Assembly: GCA_023159155.1 (NCBI GenBank)
Contig: JAJNNX010000005.1
Location: forward strand, 868,001 to 932,000
Length of the DNA stretch: 64,000 nt
Direction of reading: 5' to 3'
Source of the DNA: Ustulina deusta
Lineage: Eukaryota; Ascomycota; Sordariomycetes; Xylariales; Xylariaceae
The translations under genes and the position numbers were made by a program. Below, piece by piece: positions 31,713-45,000 of the stretch (its first letter is position 1; each line of letters begins with the position of its first letter). The notes beneath the pieces were generated by a model, which searched no databases, was not told where the DNA came from, and was given only the letters and a program-made list of their open reading frames with translations.

Positions 31713-32452
31713 TGGGCCGAGTGAGCGGCCGACCTCGTAATAATAAGCAACAATTGTCAGAAGACGCGAGTAACCCCAGTAGGGTAGTCATATTGGACAT
31801 GACCACATACGGCGGGAGCGTCTAGATATAGATCAATCAAAGTTGGGGTAGCGTTGCAAGTAGACACGTTGAATTAGATTATACCCTGTAATAGAAAGCT
31901 CATACATGATAATTGAGAGAGATAGCACCCTATGCGTTGACACTAATGGAAGGATCATAATTCTCGTATTTGTCTCCATTAGGTACCGAGACTGACTCTA
32001 ATATAGAGCACGGTAGAGGCTCAGTTCTGGGATTAGTCTTTTTTAGAAGGTGAAGAGAGCTCTGGGGGAATACTAAAAGGAAATAATAGAAGGCCACATC
32101 GTCAGAACGTACTGACACCAATCCTGCTTGCTCAACCGCCAATTCACATACACATAACAAAGCTCAGGCACTCCGACAGGTCAACATCTCGGCCGTGGTA
32201 TCATGTAGAGCTCCGCTCGTTAGCCCCCAGTTCCCTGTCGTACATTACCGGCAATACGGATTGTTTGTAGTTGGTTCAAATCTGACATTTCGGTCTTCGC
32301 GGAGCAAGAACCATGAATTATTCCGCACTCTTGGATTTCTGTTTCATGCGATTGCAGGGGCGGCAAACAATAGTGGCTGCCTTGGTTGGGAACTCCTTTT
32401 AAGCATAGAAAAGGGCTGAGAACCTGAAACAGATGTGACTAGGCGGAACAGC
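31713..32452. other. Tail-to-tail intergenic, no gene seen
   Basis: 740 bp between the stops of guk1 and cdc10. It should hold both 3' UTRs. Nothing else recognised. Confidence 0.55.
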
Positions 32453-33623
32453 TTAGTAGCCGTTCATAGTCATACGCTGAGAGCTTCTGCTCATCTCTCG
32501 ATCGGCAGCGGGGCTGATGGGTCTGCTCCCGTGGCCTTGAGCACTGCTTTCCTTTAGTGCCAACAACTGCTTGGCACGGAAAGTCTCGTAGTGGATCTGC
32601 GAAGTCGTTTCGATGAGGTCCTGGAGATGCGTCCGAAGGAGGAAGTTGCGTAGATACACGAATTCGCAGTGGGTCTCGTCCTCGACGTTAATCACACCCC
32701 ATCGGTTTTGGCGCCCACGAACTTGCTGGCCGTTGACGATAATTGACTTCTCCGAGCCAACAACAGCAAAAGGTACAAGGCTCTACAAACTTGTTAGCGA
32801 GTCCTGCCTCTACCACTTAGGGATTAACTGCGATGTACCTTGATCTGGGTGTTGATTGAACGCTCCTCGTCGTCAAGCTCGTCGTTGTCGTACGGGTACA
32901 TCTTTAGGTTGTGAAAGGTAAATTCCTCCTTGATGCGTTCCTTGAAAGCCTGTCTCTCCTCGAGGGTTAAGGAATCGGCCTTGGCAATGACAGGCACAAC
33001 GTTGACAACGTCGGACAATTTCTTCAAGACGACAATATCGATAGGCTTGAGAGAGTGTCCCGAAGGCTGGATGAAGAAAAGGCAGCAGTGGATGCGGGTG
33101 TCTTGAATATAACGTTCTCGCTGTGCTGTGAGCTCCTTTCGCAGATACGCGGAGTGCTGATCCTTGATATACTTGACGATAGGGTCCCAGCAGCGGTCGT
33201 TATTGACCAGGTCACCGTAGCCCGGTGTATCGACGATATTGAGTCGCAGACGGACACCGCGCTCTTCGATGATGTGCGACACAGGGTGGATCTCGGTGGT
33301 AGTTCGAATCTGCTCCTCGGGGACCATTCGACCCTTGGAGTCGATCAGGTGAGAGGCAAAGATGGTGTTGATCAGAGTCGACTTGCCCAAGCCGGTTTGA
33401 CCTACGTCGGATACCAGCGTTAGCTCAGTGCACACATGCAGCACAAGGTGGAAAGTGATGGAGTTATCGGGAGGTTATGTAAACACTGAGACAGTGGGAA
33501 ACAAGACATACCGACGCAAATGACATTAAACTGAAAGCCTCTCTTCAACAGCTTTCGCTCAATCTGGGAGGTGATGCTATCAAAACCAACAGGGCTGTTG
33601 GGATAAACAGTAGGCGTAGCCAT
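32453..33623 (-). CDS. cdc10: Septin, CDC10/AspD type
   Basis: GTP-binding filament protein of the septin collar and septum. Exons 33623-33512, 33401-32839 and 32782-32453; 334 aa. The N-terminus VGFDSITSQIERKLLKRGFQ is characteristic of CDC10. G1 P-loop GQTGLGKST spans intron 1; G3 is DTPGYGD, G4 is AKAD, and the septin unique element runs from FAVVGSEKSIIVNG through WGVINVEDETHCEFVYLRNF to LRTHLQDLIETT. Like other CDC10 proteins it lacks the long C-terminal coiled coil and ends in a short Ser/Arg-rich tail. Divergent from mrpl32. Very firm. Confidence 0.96.
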
Positions 33624-34420
33624 TGCTTCGGGGGAGTCTGCAAGGTGGACTGAATAAAGATGGGCGGGTATCAGTGTTGGTTCCTATTCCAAAAAGGAGC
33701 CTGTACGGCGATTGGAGGAACGAACAATCAAGCGAGAGCACGAGGATGGATTGAGGGCGAGCCGGGTTGATTGTGAGTTGTCGACGGAGTTGGTGATGAA
33801 GGGGGCAGTTGAAGATGTAGGTAGTTGGGAATTTTACCTTCAAGGAGAATGTTCGTGTCTGCAACTCCCTGCAACGAATTTAGGTAACGGGTGGTGCACG
33901 AAACAGGCGACTTGTTCCTGCCAAAGTATAATTTCCGCCAGAACATGCAGCAGCTACCTGCCTACAGTGCATAGGATAGGAAAGGGGCACGCCTGCGCCG
34001 CGTTGACGCGTGCTGATTGGCCACAGAGCTCTATCTGTGCATTAAATGGGGTCAGGCTAAGGGATCGCAGCTCTCATTTGCCGGCGGTACATCAAGACCT
34101 GGCAGCACTTGCAGCGCAGCCATCGAAGGCCCGAGCTTTTTATGATTTTTGAACTTCTCCTCAGGACCCCGTAGAAATCTATCCGCCAACAGCAGTTGAA
34201 GAAGCAGCCTTACTCGACCAGCGACAAGGCAAGCTGCTTGTTTTTGTAGCTTCGGGCGCGATCCGTCCTTCCTCCACAGCAATTGAGTTTGCCTTGATAT
34301 CATTGGGTTCGTGCTGCCACATTATCCGCCTCGTCTGAACAGGGCGCATTATTTGCTGCCCTTTTCGGTCCCCGCACTATCACGAAACTGTGCGCTCGAA
34401 CTTCATCGGATACGATCACC
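33624..34420. promoter_or_regulatory. Divergent promoter region, cdc10 and mrpl32
   Basis: About 800 bp between two divergent start codons. No specific motif could be assigned. Confidence 0.45.
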
Positions 34421-34885
34421 ATGGCGGCCATACAGCAGTTGCGAATGACCTCGGCCTTTTCTGCCCTCTTCCCGCGGCTTTCGTTGCCAGCATTTGGCTC
34501 CTCCTTCAGATCAGCAATTCTATCGTCACAGCAATTGCGACAGTCTCCGTTTCCCTCGATACCGGCCCTCGCCATTGCGATTCCCGCTGCCATCTCCGGC
34601 ATCCCATCATTACTCGGCGATATATGGGAAGGCATCCTCAGAGCCGTCCCTAAGAAGAAGACATCGCACATGAAGAAGAGACATAGACAGATGGCCGGCA
34701 AGGGTTTAAAAGATGTTACAAATCTCAACAAGTGCCCAGCGTGTGGAGGCACTAAGAAGATGCATACATTATGTCCCACATGCACAAGCCGTGAGTTGAC
34801 GTCGGTATCCGTTTGCTGTCTCGCAATGCTAACGTCACGACCAGGCATATCAGGCTTACTTGGCAAGGCCATGAAGAAGGAATGA
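34421..34885 (+). CDS. mrpl32: Mitochondrial large ribosomal subunit protein bL32m
   Basis: Component of the mitochondrial 54S/39S ribosomal subunit. Exons 34421-34790 and 34845-34885; 136 aa. A long N-terminal region (MAAIQQLRMTSAFSALFPRL onward, Arg/Ser/Ala-rich) looks like a mitochondrial presequence, cut in the yeast homologue by the m-AAA protease. The mature bL32 part begins at AVPKKKTSHMKKRHRQMAGK and carries the zinc-binding pairs CPACGGTKKMHTLCPTC. The second exon supplies the end ISGLLGKAMKKE. The start has a good context (caccATGgcg). A second in-frame ATG lies 27 bases on. Firm call. Confidence 0.94.
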   Translation: MAAIQQLRMTSAFSALFPRLSLPAFGSSFRSAILSSQQLRQSPFPSIPALAIAIPAAISGIPSLLGDIWEGILRAVPKKKTSHMKKRHRQMAGKGLKDVTNLNKCPACGGTKKMHTLCPTCTSRELTSVSVCCLAMLTSRPGISGLLGKAMKKE

Positions 34886-35427
34886 AGATGGATTGATTTG
34901 TCTTTCAATGTCTACATGCATAGGATGGCGTTGGGTATGGATGCAAGATGGATGTTTCTACAGTCGTTCAATGCGCTGTAAAATACTGTAAATAAAAGAA
35001 TATACCGATTCATGTATGTCGGAACAAATGTATAAAATCCATGGTCATGACAACTCCCCCAAAAACACGTCGGAGCAAACTTTGAGTGGCATGGTTGATC
35101 AATATTATAAAATGGGTCTATACAGTACCTAAGGTTAGGTACTTACGGGCTGACCTTGCAGCAATGACTACATACCTCCTACTACCGGTAGGTACTTACC
35201 TACTGTGCAGTATATGTTACAAAATACCTGAAACCTAAGGTACCAAATCAACATCTCCAATTTTTGATAGAGCAACAAGTGTCAAATCTGCAGTAGGTAC
35301 TAGATATACTTGTGCTGGCGCTGACCTCGAAGCTGCAACCCCACCAAAGCTGTCATTCTCTCTCCCACCTCAACATCTCGATGTCTCCACACCAAACTCT
35401 CACAAATACACAAATGGGTCGGTAACC
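34886..35427. promoter_or_regulatory. Intergenic and probable ski8 promoter
   Basis: About 540 bp between mrpl32 and ski8, in the same orientation. It holds several AGGTACTTACC/CCTAAGGTACC words (35128-35245). No gene recognised. Confidence 0.45.
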
Positions 35428-36727
35428 ATGGTATGATACCCTCAATTATTGTGCAAACAGCCGTCATTCGTCCTTATCATTTGCTTTCGCCGCTGACACT
35501 CGCACTCGTAGTCGAAACAATACCTCACAACACACACAGTGGATAATGGTGAGTACCAGACTACTCACCCGCTTGCTTCCCTGCTTGCGCTTCGCTCTTC
35601 TTCCACCAAGCATCCCTCTTCTAGTAATTTTGGGGGCTATGTTGCCACCACTTGTCCCTCTCGATATTTGTCTATAAGAGAGACTGCCCGACCTTAAGAA
35701 GCTAATGTTTCACAGCCCACATAACCGACATCTTCTCCCTCGCCGCAACCCCCACTGCCCTCCTCTCCGCGAGCGGCTCATCGACAATAAATGTACACGC
35801 GACGAATCAGGACTCTTTCCCACTGATCCAATCCCTCTCTGGTGCGCACAAACTCGGCTGCCATCACCTCGCCGTCTCGCGTAACGGCAAGATCGCCGCA
35901 TCTGTCGGCTTTGGTGGCGACGTCAAGATATGGAAGGTCTCAGAGTCGGGCTCTGGCGAATGGGAGTCTTTTGGTGAACTCGATGCAGCCAAGAACTCAG
36001 AGAAGGGTAAAAGCGGTGCTGGGGAGCTCTGGGCCATTTCGCTGAGTGAAGATGGCCAGTACCTGGCTTCGACGACCTACGACGGACGCATTAATGTGTG
36101 GGATCTCCTCGGTGACCGTGGGGTGACGCTCCGCGAGTACGAAACGGGCAGCGCGGGCTCTGGTAGCTTTGGCTTGTGTGTCGATCTAAGTAGGGACGGG
36201 AAGTACACGGCTAGCGGACATCAGAGCGGTGCAGTATACGTGTTTAACAACGATACGGGACGCCTACAGTACTCTCTACCTGGTACGTCCGGGTCGTCAT
36301 GACGATTTGATTAGTGATATCACCTGACTCAACAAGCCTTACTAACTAAAAGACAGGACTCGTCAAACCCGTTCGCGCCGTAGCGTTCTCTCCTGCTGGC
36401 ACGCGATTAGCTGCTGCTGGAGATTCGGGCATTATCGCCATCTACGACACGAAGCACGGCGAGCATGTAGGTAACCTGACAGGCCACACCGCGTGGATTA
36501 CATCCCTCGACTGGAATGACACAGGCGAGTACCTGCTCAGCGGCGCTTTCGACGGTAAAGCCAAGGTATGGTCGATTGAGAGATCCGCCTGTGTGGCAAC
36601 TCACAGCGAGACAGATAAGGCGCTCTGGGCTATACGGTGGCTCCCTAAAACCGTCCGTAATGAGATGTTTTGTACCGCGGGTGCCAATCGAAGCTTGACG
36701 TTCTACCGAGAAGCCACCGGTGCTTAA
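35428..36727 (+). CDS. ski8: WD40 protein SKI8/REC103
   Basis: WD-repeat subunit of the cytoplasmic Ski complex, which feeds mRNA to the exosome for 3'-5' decay; in several fungi it also acts in meiotic double-strand break formation. Exons 35428-35430 (only the ATG), 35512-35548, 35716-36282 and 36357-36727; 325 aa. The start rests on joining ATG to SKQYLTTHTVDNAHITDIFS, which matches the family N-terminus. Repeat signatures include KIAASVGFGGDVKIWKV, YLASTTYDGRINVWDL, YTASGHQSGAVYVFN, RLAAAGDSGIIAIYD, YLLSGAFDGKAKVWSI and MFCTAGANRSLTFYRE, closing the propeller. Firm family call; the 3-base coding exon is unusual and noted under findings. Confidence 0.94.
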
Positions 36728-39700
36728 GGTGTCAACAGCGAAATGGAAACGAGAGAAGACGATAATGATGATACCGAGTTGACTCTTCAGCAACTACGTG
36801 GTGCATAATGGCGTTACGAGAAGGGATACGGAAAACGTGGCTTTGCGGATAGATCAGGGTTGAGGCATATCATCAGATACCTATAAGCTCGAGGCGTTTG
36901 CTATCATGTCACATCAGACTACGAATTATGCAGGTCAATGAATAGAGAACAAAGGCAATACATAAAAACAATGCCTATAAACGTTTCAAACTCATTTTCC
37001 AAGTCTAGATAAATATATCTGTCAAGGCAATTATCCTCTTCCCCCTCAGTTTGGAGCCTCTAGGTGAATGCTGAGGACAGGCCCGCTGCGATTAGTCAGA
37101 TACAAAAACCTGTTTAACTAAAGTTATAAGTGCATGGCGGACGATGGTGCGTAAGGTCCAAGTGTTGCAGATTGAGATAGAGTGAGGATAAATGCATTAC
37201 AGATAATCCGTATGGCATTGTGAAATAGGGTAAATCTAGTTTCCTTTATAAATAGTAAGTGAATGAACAGCGAATGTCGGCCTGATACGTGTACATTATT
37301 CTCAACTAAATTACTACTCGCCTAGTCATATCTTAGTATTGATTATGTTTAGGTTGATACACCAAAAAACTCTCTGTCTCGAACTTGAAAAAAATAAAAA
37401 TAAAAATAAAAAAGGACTCAGCCAACACATATAAACTTAGCTTATCCCAGCACTGCTAAGATTGCCAAATTATATGACTTCCAATACCCGGAGATAACAC
37501 CGCGTAGCAGCAGGCATCGCATACGGCCTCTTTTCTTCCGCTTTTCTTTCCCGTTTGGACGACCTAAGAGCGAGGGGATAAGTAAGCCAGTGCCTATACT
37601 CTCCTCCCACACCCACCATATGCCACTACACAGTTCAGAAATAATAGTATAGGTATGACAGGCTAGTTCGGAATTTCGATCGTATGTAGTACTCGATGTT
37701 GAGATTACTCTTGGCGAATCGCTTCAACTTGCCTGAGCTCTTGCTGCATACCCCTTCATAACGAAGCGTTCGTGGTGTGAGACAAAACCCGAGCTGCATA
37801 TGACGCCCAAATGAGGATACCATGACTCTGATTCTGTCAGCATCTTTAGTGGGTATCGGTGTGTCTCTTTACGTTGAGCAATTTCTATATGATGGGGATG
37901 AGCTGCGGGTCTGGGGTTGGTCATCATGAAGCTATGCGATGTTAGTCAGCTATTCATTGAAATGAAAGTTGGCTCCGGTTACACTAGATAAGTTATGTCT
38001 CACCAAATAAAAGTTAATGTGAGTACAAACCTGTCGCGGATATATACCGTCATAGGTGTCTTCATATCAACATTTGTGCCAATCCCAGTTTATTTAAACT
38101 CAACAAGTCTGACACTTGATCATATACTTGTCACCGCCGTATAACTGGTAAGCCGATAAATGTATATGTCTATATCTTGTCATACGACGATGGCTCAGGG
38201 CAAATTAGAAAAGGCTTAGATAATATCGGAATACCTATTCATTGACGTATTCTTCTGGACGCATGTGTGTAGACTATGAGGAGGCAAGGCAAAGAGACGG
38301 ATGCCTAAACATTTACATAGTCGGACCGAAATCATCTCACAAGCGAACATGCAAGCCAAAGCCGAGACAGACATTCTATCCGCATCGAAAGCCAACTTGC
38401 TCTGAAGACTTGAAAGGGAGCTTCTGATTTGTTCCGCTCTGGGCGCGCGACCCGACAATATGATCTGATATGATGAGAGAGCAACGTTCCTGGTATCATG
38501 GCTTACAAAGGACGCAGGATCTTTGGCGAGATGACGAAGCCCAACTGCCATCAATTGTTTTCTGCACAACTGCGTTCTGCATTCGATATTCGGGACCGAC
38601 CACTATTCATTTCCAACACTTTGGCAAACAAGGCACACACGCACGAGCGCCGTACCCACACTCAGACGGTAACACACTAAAGCCTCTGCAGGTGCTGTAC
38701 ACGGAAGGTGGGCGGCATATGCGTCAGATTTCATTTGGGAGGCAAACGCTCGCGTCAGTCACCTACCGAACCTGGGTGATTCTTCGCACGCTATGATGGC
38801 CCATCCCACGTCCTCATGATAGGGAAAAGTAGGATGGAGAGAAGAAGGCGTATTAGTATTGGCATGACTCCTGATCTACCGAAAATATATCGGTAAGACA
38901 GCGGGACTATTGCTGGCGAACGGGGGGTGTATCAAAAACCTGCTTGTTATAGCTGTGGGTAGAGTACCGGTATCGTGTATCCAACATGTCCTTGGTTCGG
39001 TTATGTATACTGCATTCGAGTCACCACGTCCCGGAGATACTGTCGACGGGAAATATCTGGGTGGTTGGGACTCTCGTTATTTGCGCCTATTGGTTCCCTT
39101 AACTAACTTTTGAGGGGTGGTCTGGAATTCCGCATATTTGACATTTACTCTTTTTTTTTTTTTTTTGCTTTTTACATGGGTACTATATGATCCAGATCTA
39201 CAAGTATATTGGAAACACACAGCCCGCTTCATCACCAACGGACCTCCTAGTGTTGGTTTTCAGACAACGTTCACTGATGAGACAGACAGGACCGGCCAGT
39301 AAATGCTCTAAAATTGCCATTTTTTCTCATGATAAGCCAAGCATGGCAAGAACTACCTACGATCGAGCTATAAAGGCGATGATATTTCTGTCGGGAGATC
39401 GATCATCTGCCACCTCTCACCTAACAGGCGTGCGAGGGGGCCTATAAGACATTTTTGCTCGCTCTATGGGATGTCACACGGCAGCACGGTTCGGGGGGGT
39501 CAAGGCTCAGCCCGGCATACTCGGAGAGCTAAGGGAACAAAGAGGAGATAAAGAGGTAACAGTTGCGATTGCCTGCATGGAACTGCATGCATGTGTGAGT
39601 AAAGTGCGGAGAAACAGGCATAATCTTTAGCTCGTACCCCCATTCCGACGCCACGGACACTACCACACTCGACGGGGCACTACCCTACCTGGAAGCTCTC

Positions 39701-41141
39701 GGCTCGCCTCCAGGCCTGGGTTGCAACCCTACTCCTGAGCGCCGGCGCGATTACGCTGTTGGGCCTCGTATGCCCGCGACTCAGACGATGTGACCTTGCT
39801 CTCTTCCCCCTCCCCCCACGATAGGTCCTCCCTGGGGGGGATCCCATCGCTGAGGATACGGAAGTATCGGTACTTTGTGTGGCGGCGGGGTCTCCCGCAC
39901 CTTGTCTATCTAGCTGATTGAGGCTCTAGAAGCCGTCTTCCTCTTCGGCCATTTTCCTAAAAAAAAGATAGAGCAATGCGAGGGGGACCGGCTTTGGCTC
40001 AAGAAGGATCAGTTCAATTTGGTGCCGGCATCGTTGTGTGCAACAGCATAATCGCCAGACCGGAATGGATTTCAGAGCGAGAGACTTGCAGAGGCGCTAA
40101 CTCCTGCCTCCTCCTGCCCGGGTCAATGACATTGCCGCGTCATCGGTCGCACTCTCGGGTATCTGATACTTGGTCGAATCTGCAGAAGCAGTTTGTTTGC
40201 TGCTCGATTCATTCCTACCTGCACTAGACTCCTTAGCCTGTGCATCGTACGTTTGGCGTTCCCGGCCCGGTTATCCATGGACCCTTGTTGCTTTTCAAGA
40301 TAGTTAGTCATAGGTTTGGGCCGCGGGAGGCGGGGTATGAGTGGTTTCACAGCTTTGCGTCTGCGGCGTTCTTGGTGTTGACTACCTTGTAAGTGTGGTG
40401 GTACGCGGTCGGGCGCGCAAGGCAGAAGCGTGATACCTGAAGGGTTTTTAATCCATGGTGGTTCTGCGCCATTTCCGGACTATGAATCAGGTTTGTGGTG
40501 AACCCTCGAACGGTTGCATCTTGGCGTATCTGGAAAAGCCTGAATGCTCGAGGTGCATGAATTAGGGCGATTGTGGGATGGCAGTGATGGAATATGATGT
40601 GGAAGACTCCGCTGAGGGCAATCCCGCCTAGCTCTCTCTCTCTCTCTACCCTGCCCTTTGCAGAACGTGGCGATCTATCTCTAGTTAGTATCTGGCTCGG
40701 CCGTGTTGCTGTTTATTCGATACAAACAGCTGGCGATTGGCCTGTGAGGTGAGCGTAAGAGCGAAAGGAATTGTGCATTTACCTGAGATCTTTGTTCTTT
40801 AAAGATGAAAGCGATTCCACCCCTGGGCACGATTGAGCGGTGGCCGGCTCGTAACGTCGTCAATGCCTCAACTCGAGCCATATAAACTTTTATAGGAGGT
40901 TAAACATCATGCCATAACTTTCCAAACCAGACATAGAGACGCCGAGCCGTGTTGAACAAACCTAGTATAATGATTGAAAAGGTGACGTAACCATGTATAT
41001 CCAAGCCGCGGGGATTTGTTCAAATCAAATTGTAAGAACTACCGACGGCCACCATTCCCGTGGGCAATAATTTTGGCGCATGGCGCATGGCGCTAGGCCG
41101 AGAGGCGAGCCTATGCCTGCCCGGCTGCGCATACGCCTCTT
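36728..41141. other. 4.4 kb gene-poor stretch
   Basis: No coding region with family features was recognised on either strand. It includes a 16-T run at 39151-39166, a CT microsatellite at 40632-40647, and a GC-rich part at about 39600-40350. The left half is AT-rich. It may contain untranslated RNAs, which I cannot detect by eye. Confidence 0.5.
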
Positions 41142-42057
41142 CTAATTGCTCCAATGCTGAGGGGCGGACATCCACGGATTATAGGCGTGGTTCGGAAATT
41201 CATTGTGAATAGGTGATTGTTGCTCGCCCATTGAGCCTCGTAGGGCCGGATCTACCATGTCCTGCTCGGCACCTTGATCGTGATAGTACGGGCTCCAATC
41301 TGGTTGTAAGCCTGTTGTATCTGAAATACTGGAAAATCCCGTGTATTGGTCATAAGTGGAATATTGGTGACCTACTCAACTATCAGCCAATTATCCTCAT
41401 AAGCACGCGGGATGAGATGGAAATATTTCACAATGCATCGCAAGGAGTATTTAAAGGTCGTATTTCAGGATTGTATAGCTTACCTTGGTGATAATAGTCT
41501 TGGCGCGGAGAAAGTTGGTGATATGAATTACTACCATGATTGACCATTCCTAGATCATGATTGGAATCTAGATACGGGGATGGCGGCACACCACGATCCG
41601 CGAAGTCTGATCTAGATGAAGCGGCGGGATCGTTAGGGGTGGCCGGCTCAGAAATTGGCTGTTGACCCTCGTCAGAGACTGGCGCATCAGGCGATTTCGA
41701 TGCCCCATCATTTGTCTCGTGTGAGATGCGCATGTGGCGAGTCAAGAGATCGCGACGGGAGAATGCTGATCCGCAGTGACAGATGTAGGGCTTCTCCTTT
41801 GTATCTAAGATCCGAATTAGCTGAATGCCGCACTTCCTCTCCGTTTGCTACTGCCATGGTGGAGCTGAGAAGGATGCGGAAGAGACAAATCAAAAGTTGG
41901 GGTAAAACGGACGGGTGCGGACGTGGCGTTCAAGATGCTCCGACCGTTTGAAACTTCGCCCGCAATGTGGGCACAGACGTTGTTGAACATTAGCTGATGA
42001 TCCATCTCGTCGACGGCGACGCGTTTGGGACTGATCCATTTCTTGCTTCTCGGCCAT
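41142..42057 (-). CDS. Two-finger C2H2 zinc-finger protein, putative transcription factor
   Basis: Exons 42057-41913, 41804-41484 and 41320-41142; 214 aa. Start at MAEKQEMDQSQTRRRRRDGS, which supplies a basic nuclear-localisation-like stretch. Finger 1 is CPHCGRSFKRSEHLERHVRT and finger 2, after a TGEKP-like linker TKEKPYI, is CHCGSAFSRRDLLTRHMRIS; finger 2 has the short C-x-C spacing seen in many filamentous-fungus proteins. The remainder is a Pro/Ser/Tyr-rich disordered tail (SDEGQQPISEPATPND, then DWSPYYHDQGAEQDMVD) ending SAPQHWSN. Intron 1 uses a GTCCGT donor, chosen because it restores the linker. No fungal_trans domain is seen in this model; other proteins of this type can be longer. 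DNA target unknown. It stands alone between two gene-poor stretches. Confidence 0.85.
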
Positions 42058-45000
42058 GTATGTACACGAGCAGAGACTGTTTTTTGGAGAGAAGGATGGG
42101 TCTGTCGCGGTTGGAGAAGAGCAAGAGAAGCAGACGCTCACGACACCACCAGCACTTGGAAGCAACTATACGAAGAGCCAAGAGACTGTGGGGAGAGGCC
42201 AAGGACAGGATGCGGATAGGATGGGAGGGAGGTCAGAAGCAAGACAAGGGAGAGAGCTAGAGCGAGCTATCTAAACTAAACCTGGCTAAACAGACTAGAG
42301 TACAGGGGGGCCACTTGATTTTGTAGGGCCGTTTGCCTTCTCCACCTCTCTCGACTGCTCACGAGTGACAATTCCGGTGCGGATATAACCTCACATGGCA
42401 GGGGCGTGCTGTTCATTTTTGAGGGGTTCTCCCGTTGTGGGGTATGTAGGGTCCTTCTACCGACATCTCCCGTCGCCTCCGGTCCCTGAAGCCAATGATA
42501 GTCGGTCACAGCATCACCGACGAGTGGTTCCATCGCCGTTATATCTTCTCGACGACGAATGACTGGCTGGGATGCGCTCGGCCGACGCGGTGATCGCCTT
42601 CGCTTAGGCTGAGCATGGACGTGGTGGCCTCAAGCTTCTGAATCGGGGTTATACGAGCCGAGAGAAATATCATGATCCTAGCGGCGGCAGACATTACTTG
42701 CATCTGCCCACAACGATGTGCCTTCGACCTGATGATGAAAAGACAGGGCGAGCCGTCTTTGCGTTCAGCCGGTCGCTTGCACAACCTGGCGACCTCATCT
42801 CGGTGTTTTTCCCATTTATCAGGCACAACTAAGTAGGGTTATAAGCTTCTAATTTCCTGCGGCGCGAGAGCATGCCCGACAACTGTTTGGTGACGTGATG
42901 CTCATCTCGGCTATACGGAGAGAGAAAGGCCCTGTCCGTCACCAAGAAAGGAAGTAGGTTCTGCACGGTTAGTCATCCCGAGAAACTCGAAAACAGACCC
43001 AAAAGAAAGGGAAACTTCCGAAGCCGGCAAGTGAGCGTAGCCAGTCGCACCACGACAATGTATACGCAAACAGCATGTCGTACATCGGGCATTACGTGGC
43101 CTCTTTTAGCCTGAGATCTAAACGAATGTTACATCCTGAAACTCGTGGTAACATAGCCCCTGGCAGTAGCCTCATTGATCTCATGAGGGATCATCTCGAT
43201 GTTCACATCACGACCCGAGGGTCCATTCATTACACTAGGTATATCAACTGGGCTAGGGTCCTCTAAGGGCCCTGCGAGCGGTATTTCCAAGATAATGGCC
43301 CGCTCTGAGCGTCGTCCTACTTACCTTTCTTCTCCCGAACATGTTCGAATGGCAATGCTACGGCCGTACCGAGGAGAGCGTCATTGATCCCAAAAGACCT
43401 TCCTATTTCATCACCACGATTTAAGACATCGCACACGTCATTCTGTAAAATCCCAAGTTTTGGATCGAGTAAGGCATTTCAATTCTCACCTCGATGAGAC
43501 GTTCGATGTGCGGATAGGCCGATAGGCCGATAGGGAGAAACAAGACCCGGATGCTACTGACGGAAAAACTCTCTGTCGTTCTCCCAATGCCCTTCACTGG
43601 TTGCGTTGAATAGGTATAGCATGGCGAGATGCAGACAATAAGTCGATAGTCGGTGAAATCCCACCATTATCTGTGAGTCCCGTTCTGTTAATCAATCCGA
43701 GGAAGCGGATTGGTGTGACCGCGCTCATAAGCGAGAAATGCAACTCACAGCACGCAATTATAGTACGCACCACAACATCTTATCCGGTATAGATAATCCG
43801 AAACAGGCGGAAGATCGTGGGAAAATAATGCCCTTGATTCGGAGCATTCGACACCGCATTACTCGGGACTATCGATAGTCGTCAACAGCGGTGGCCAACT
43901 ACAGGGATAATGGCCCATTGCTCCTCAAAAACGAAGCACATATCTTCAAACAGGGGAACGCTTAAACGAGTGGTTTCAGGCAGCGCGAGCGCTTCGCTCA
44001 ACGGAATACCTACCATCTGCAAAATCGCATTGCCAAGATATCATAGGTAGCACCAGGGCCCGATTCATTACGAAACGACTATCTATTAGATACGCAATTG
44101 ACCGATGGTGTTGGTTGTGGGCGGATGCGAGACCAAATTTACTATACTATCCACGTGGAAAGCCCCAGGCGGCAAGACGACATCCGAAAAGTTATAGGGA
44201 TCGATGATCCTCCATGTGCATCTAGAATCTCCCCGACGAAGCAGCGTTTCAATTGCCAAGCCCCCAGATCTCCGGCGTCGCCTTGGAGTTCAGATATATT
44301 GAGTCAATCCGAGATAACAGGCTCATGTGACCCAACCACCCGGATTCCTCGCCAGCACATGCGTTGGAGACCGAACTACAAGGCCAGCTCATGTTGGATC
44401 CAGACTCACTGGTAGGCCGGGAGACGCTGCTCCCTGTTGTTATTCTGGGAACAATATCCAAGAGAAACCTGCCTATAACCCCTCCCGAATTCCCATTTCC
44501 GGGGAGCCGGAGGACATGCATGGGTGCATATCGTGGAGGGCTTGAGTGCTCTTCAACTTCTCAGTTTTTCTGGAACTTTCCTTTGTGCCGACACTGAAGG
44601 CACTAACACGGGGTACCCTGGTTGCAAAGTGCGTCAAAACCTGGCTTAGATGCCGTAGTGTACTTCATGGTAAAAAATATGCATAACAGGCCAAAGCGCT
44701 CTTTAAGCCCGTAGAATCTGCTCAAGCCTGGGGGTCTTTTGGTGACAAGTTGCGATAGAGGGAGTGGCTGATGTGCTAAGACTTGCTTCGAGATCTACGA
44801 TTAACCATGGCATAAAAATGGTAACCAATAGAAATGCACCTAAGGATGCTGATACTCCCATTTGGAATTACTCCCTTACGCATTTGGGGTTGCTCTCTCT
44901 AGGGTGGGTGGATGAGTCCGTTGTCGTCTGGAAATGCGCCAATCTCGACCAGGATAGGTAGGAGGCTCAACCGATGCGAGCCACGTACAGCGGCTGTTAC

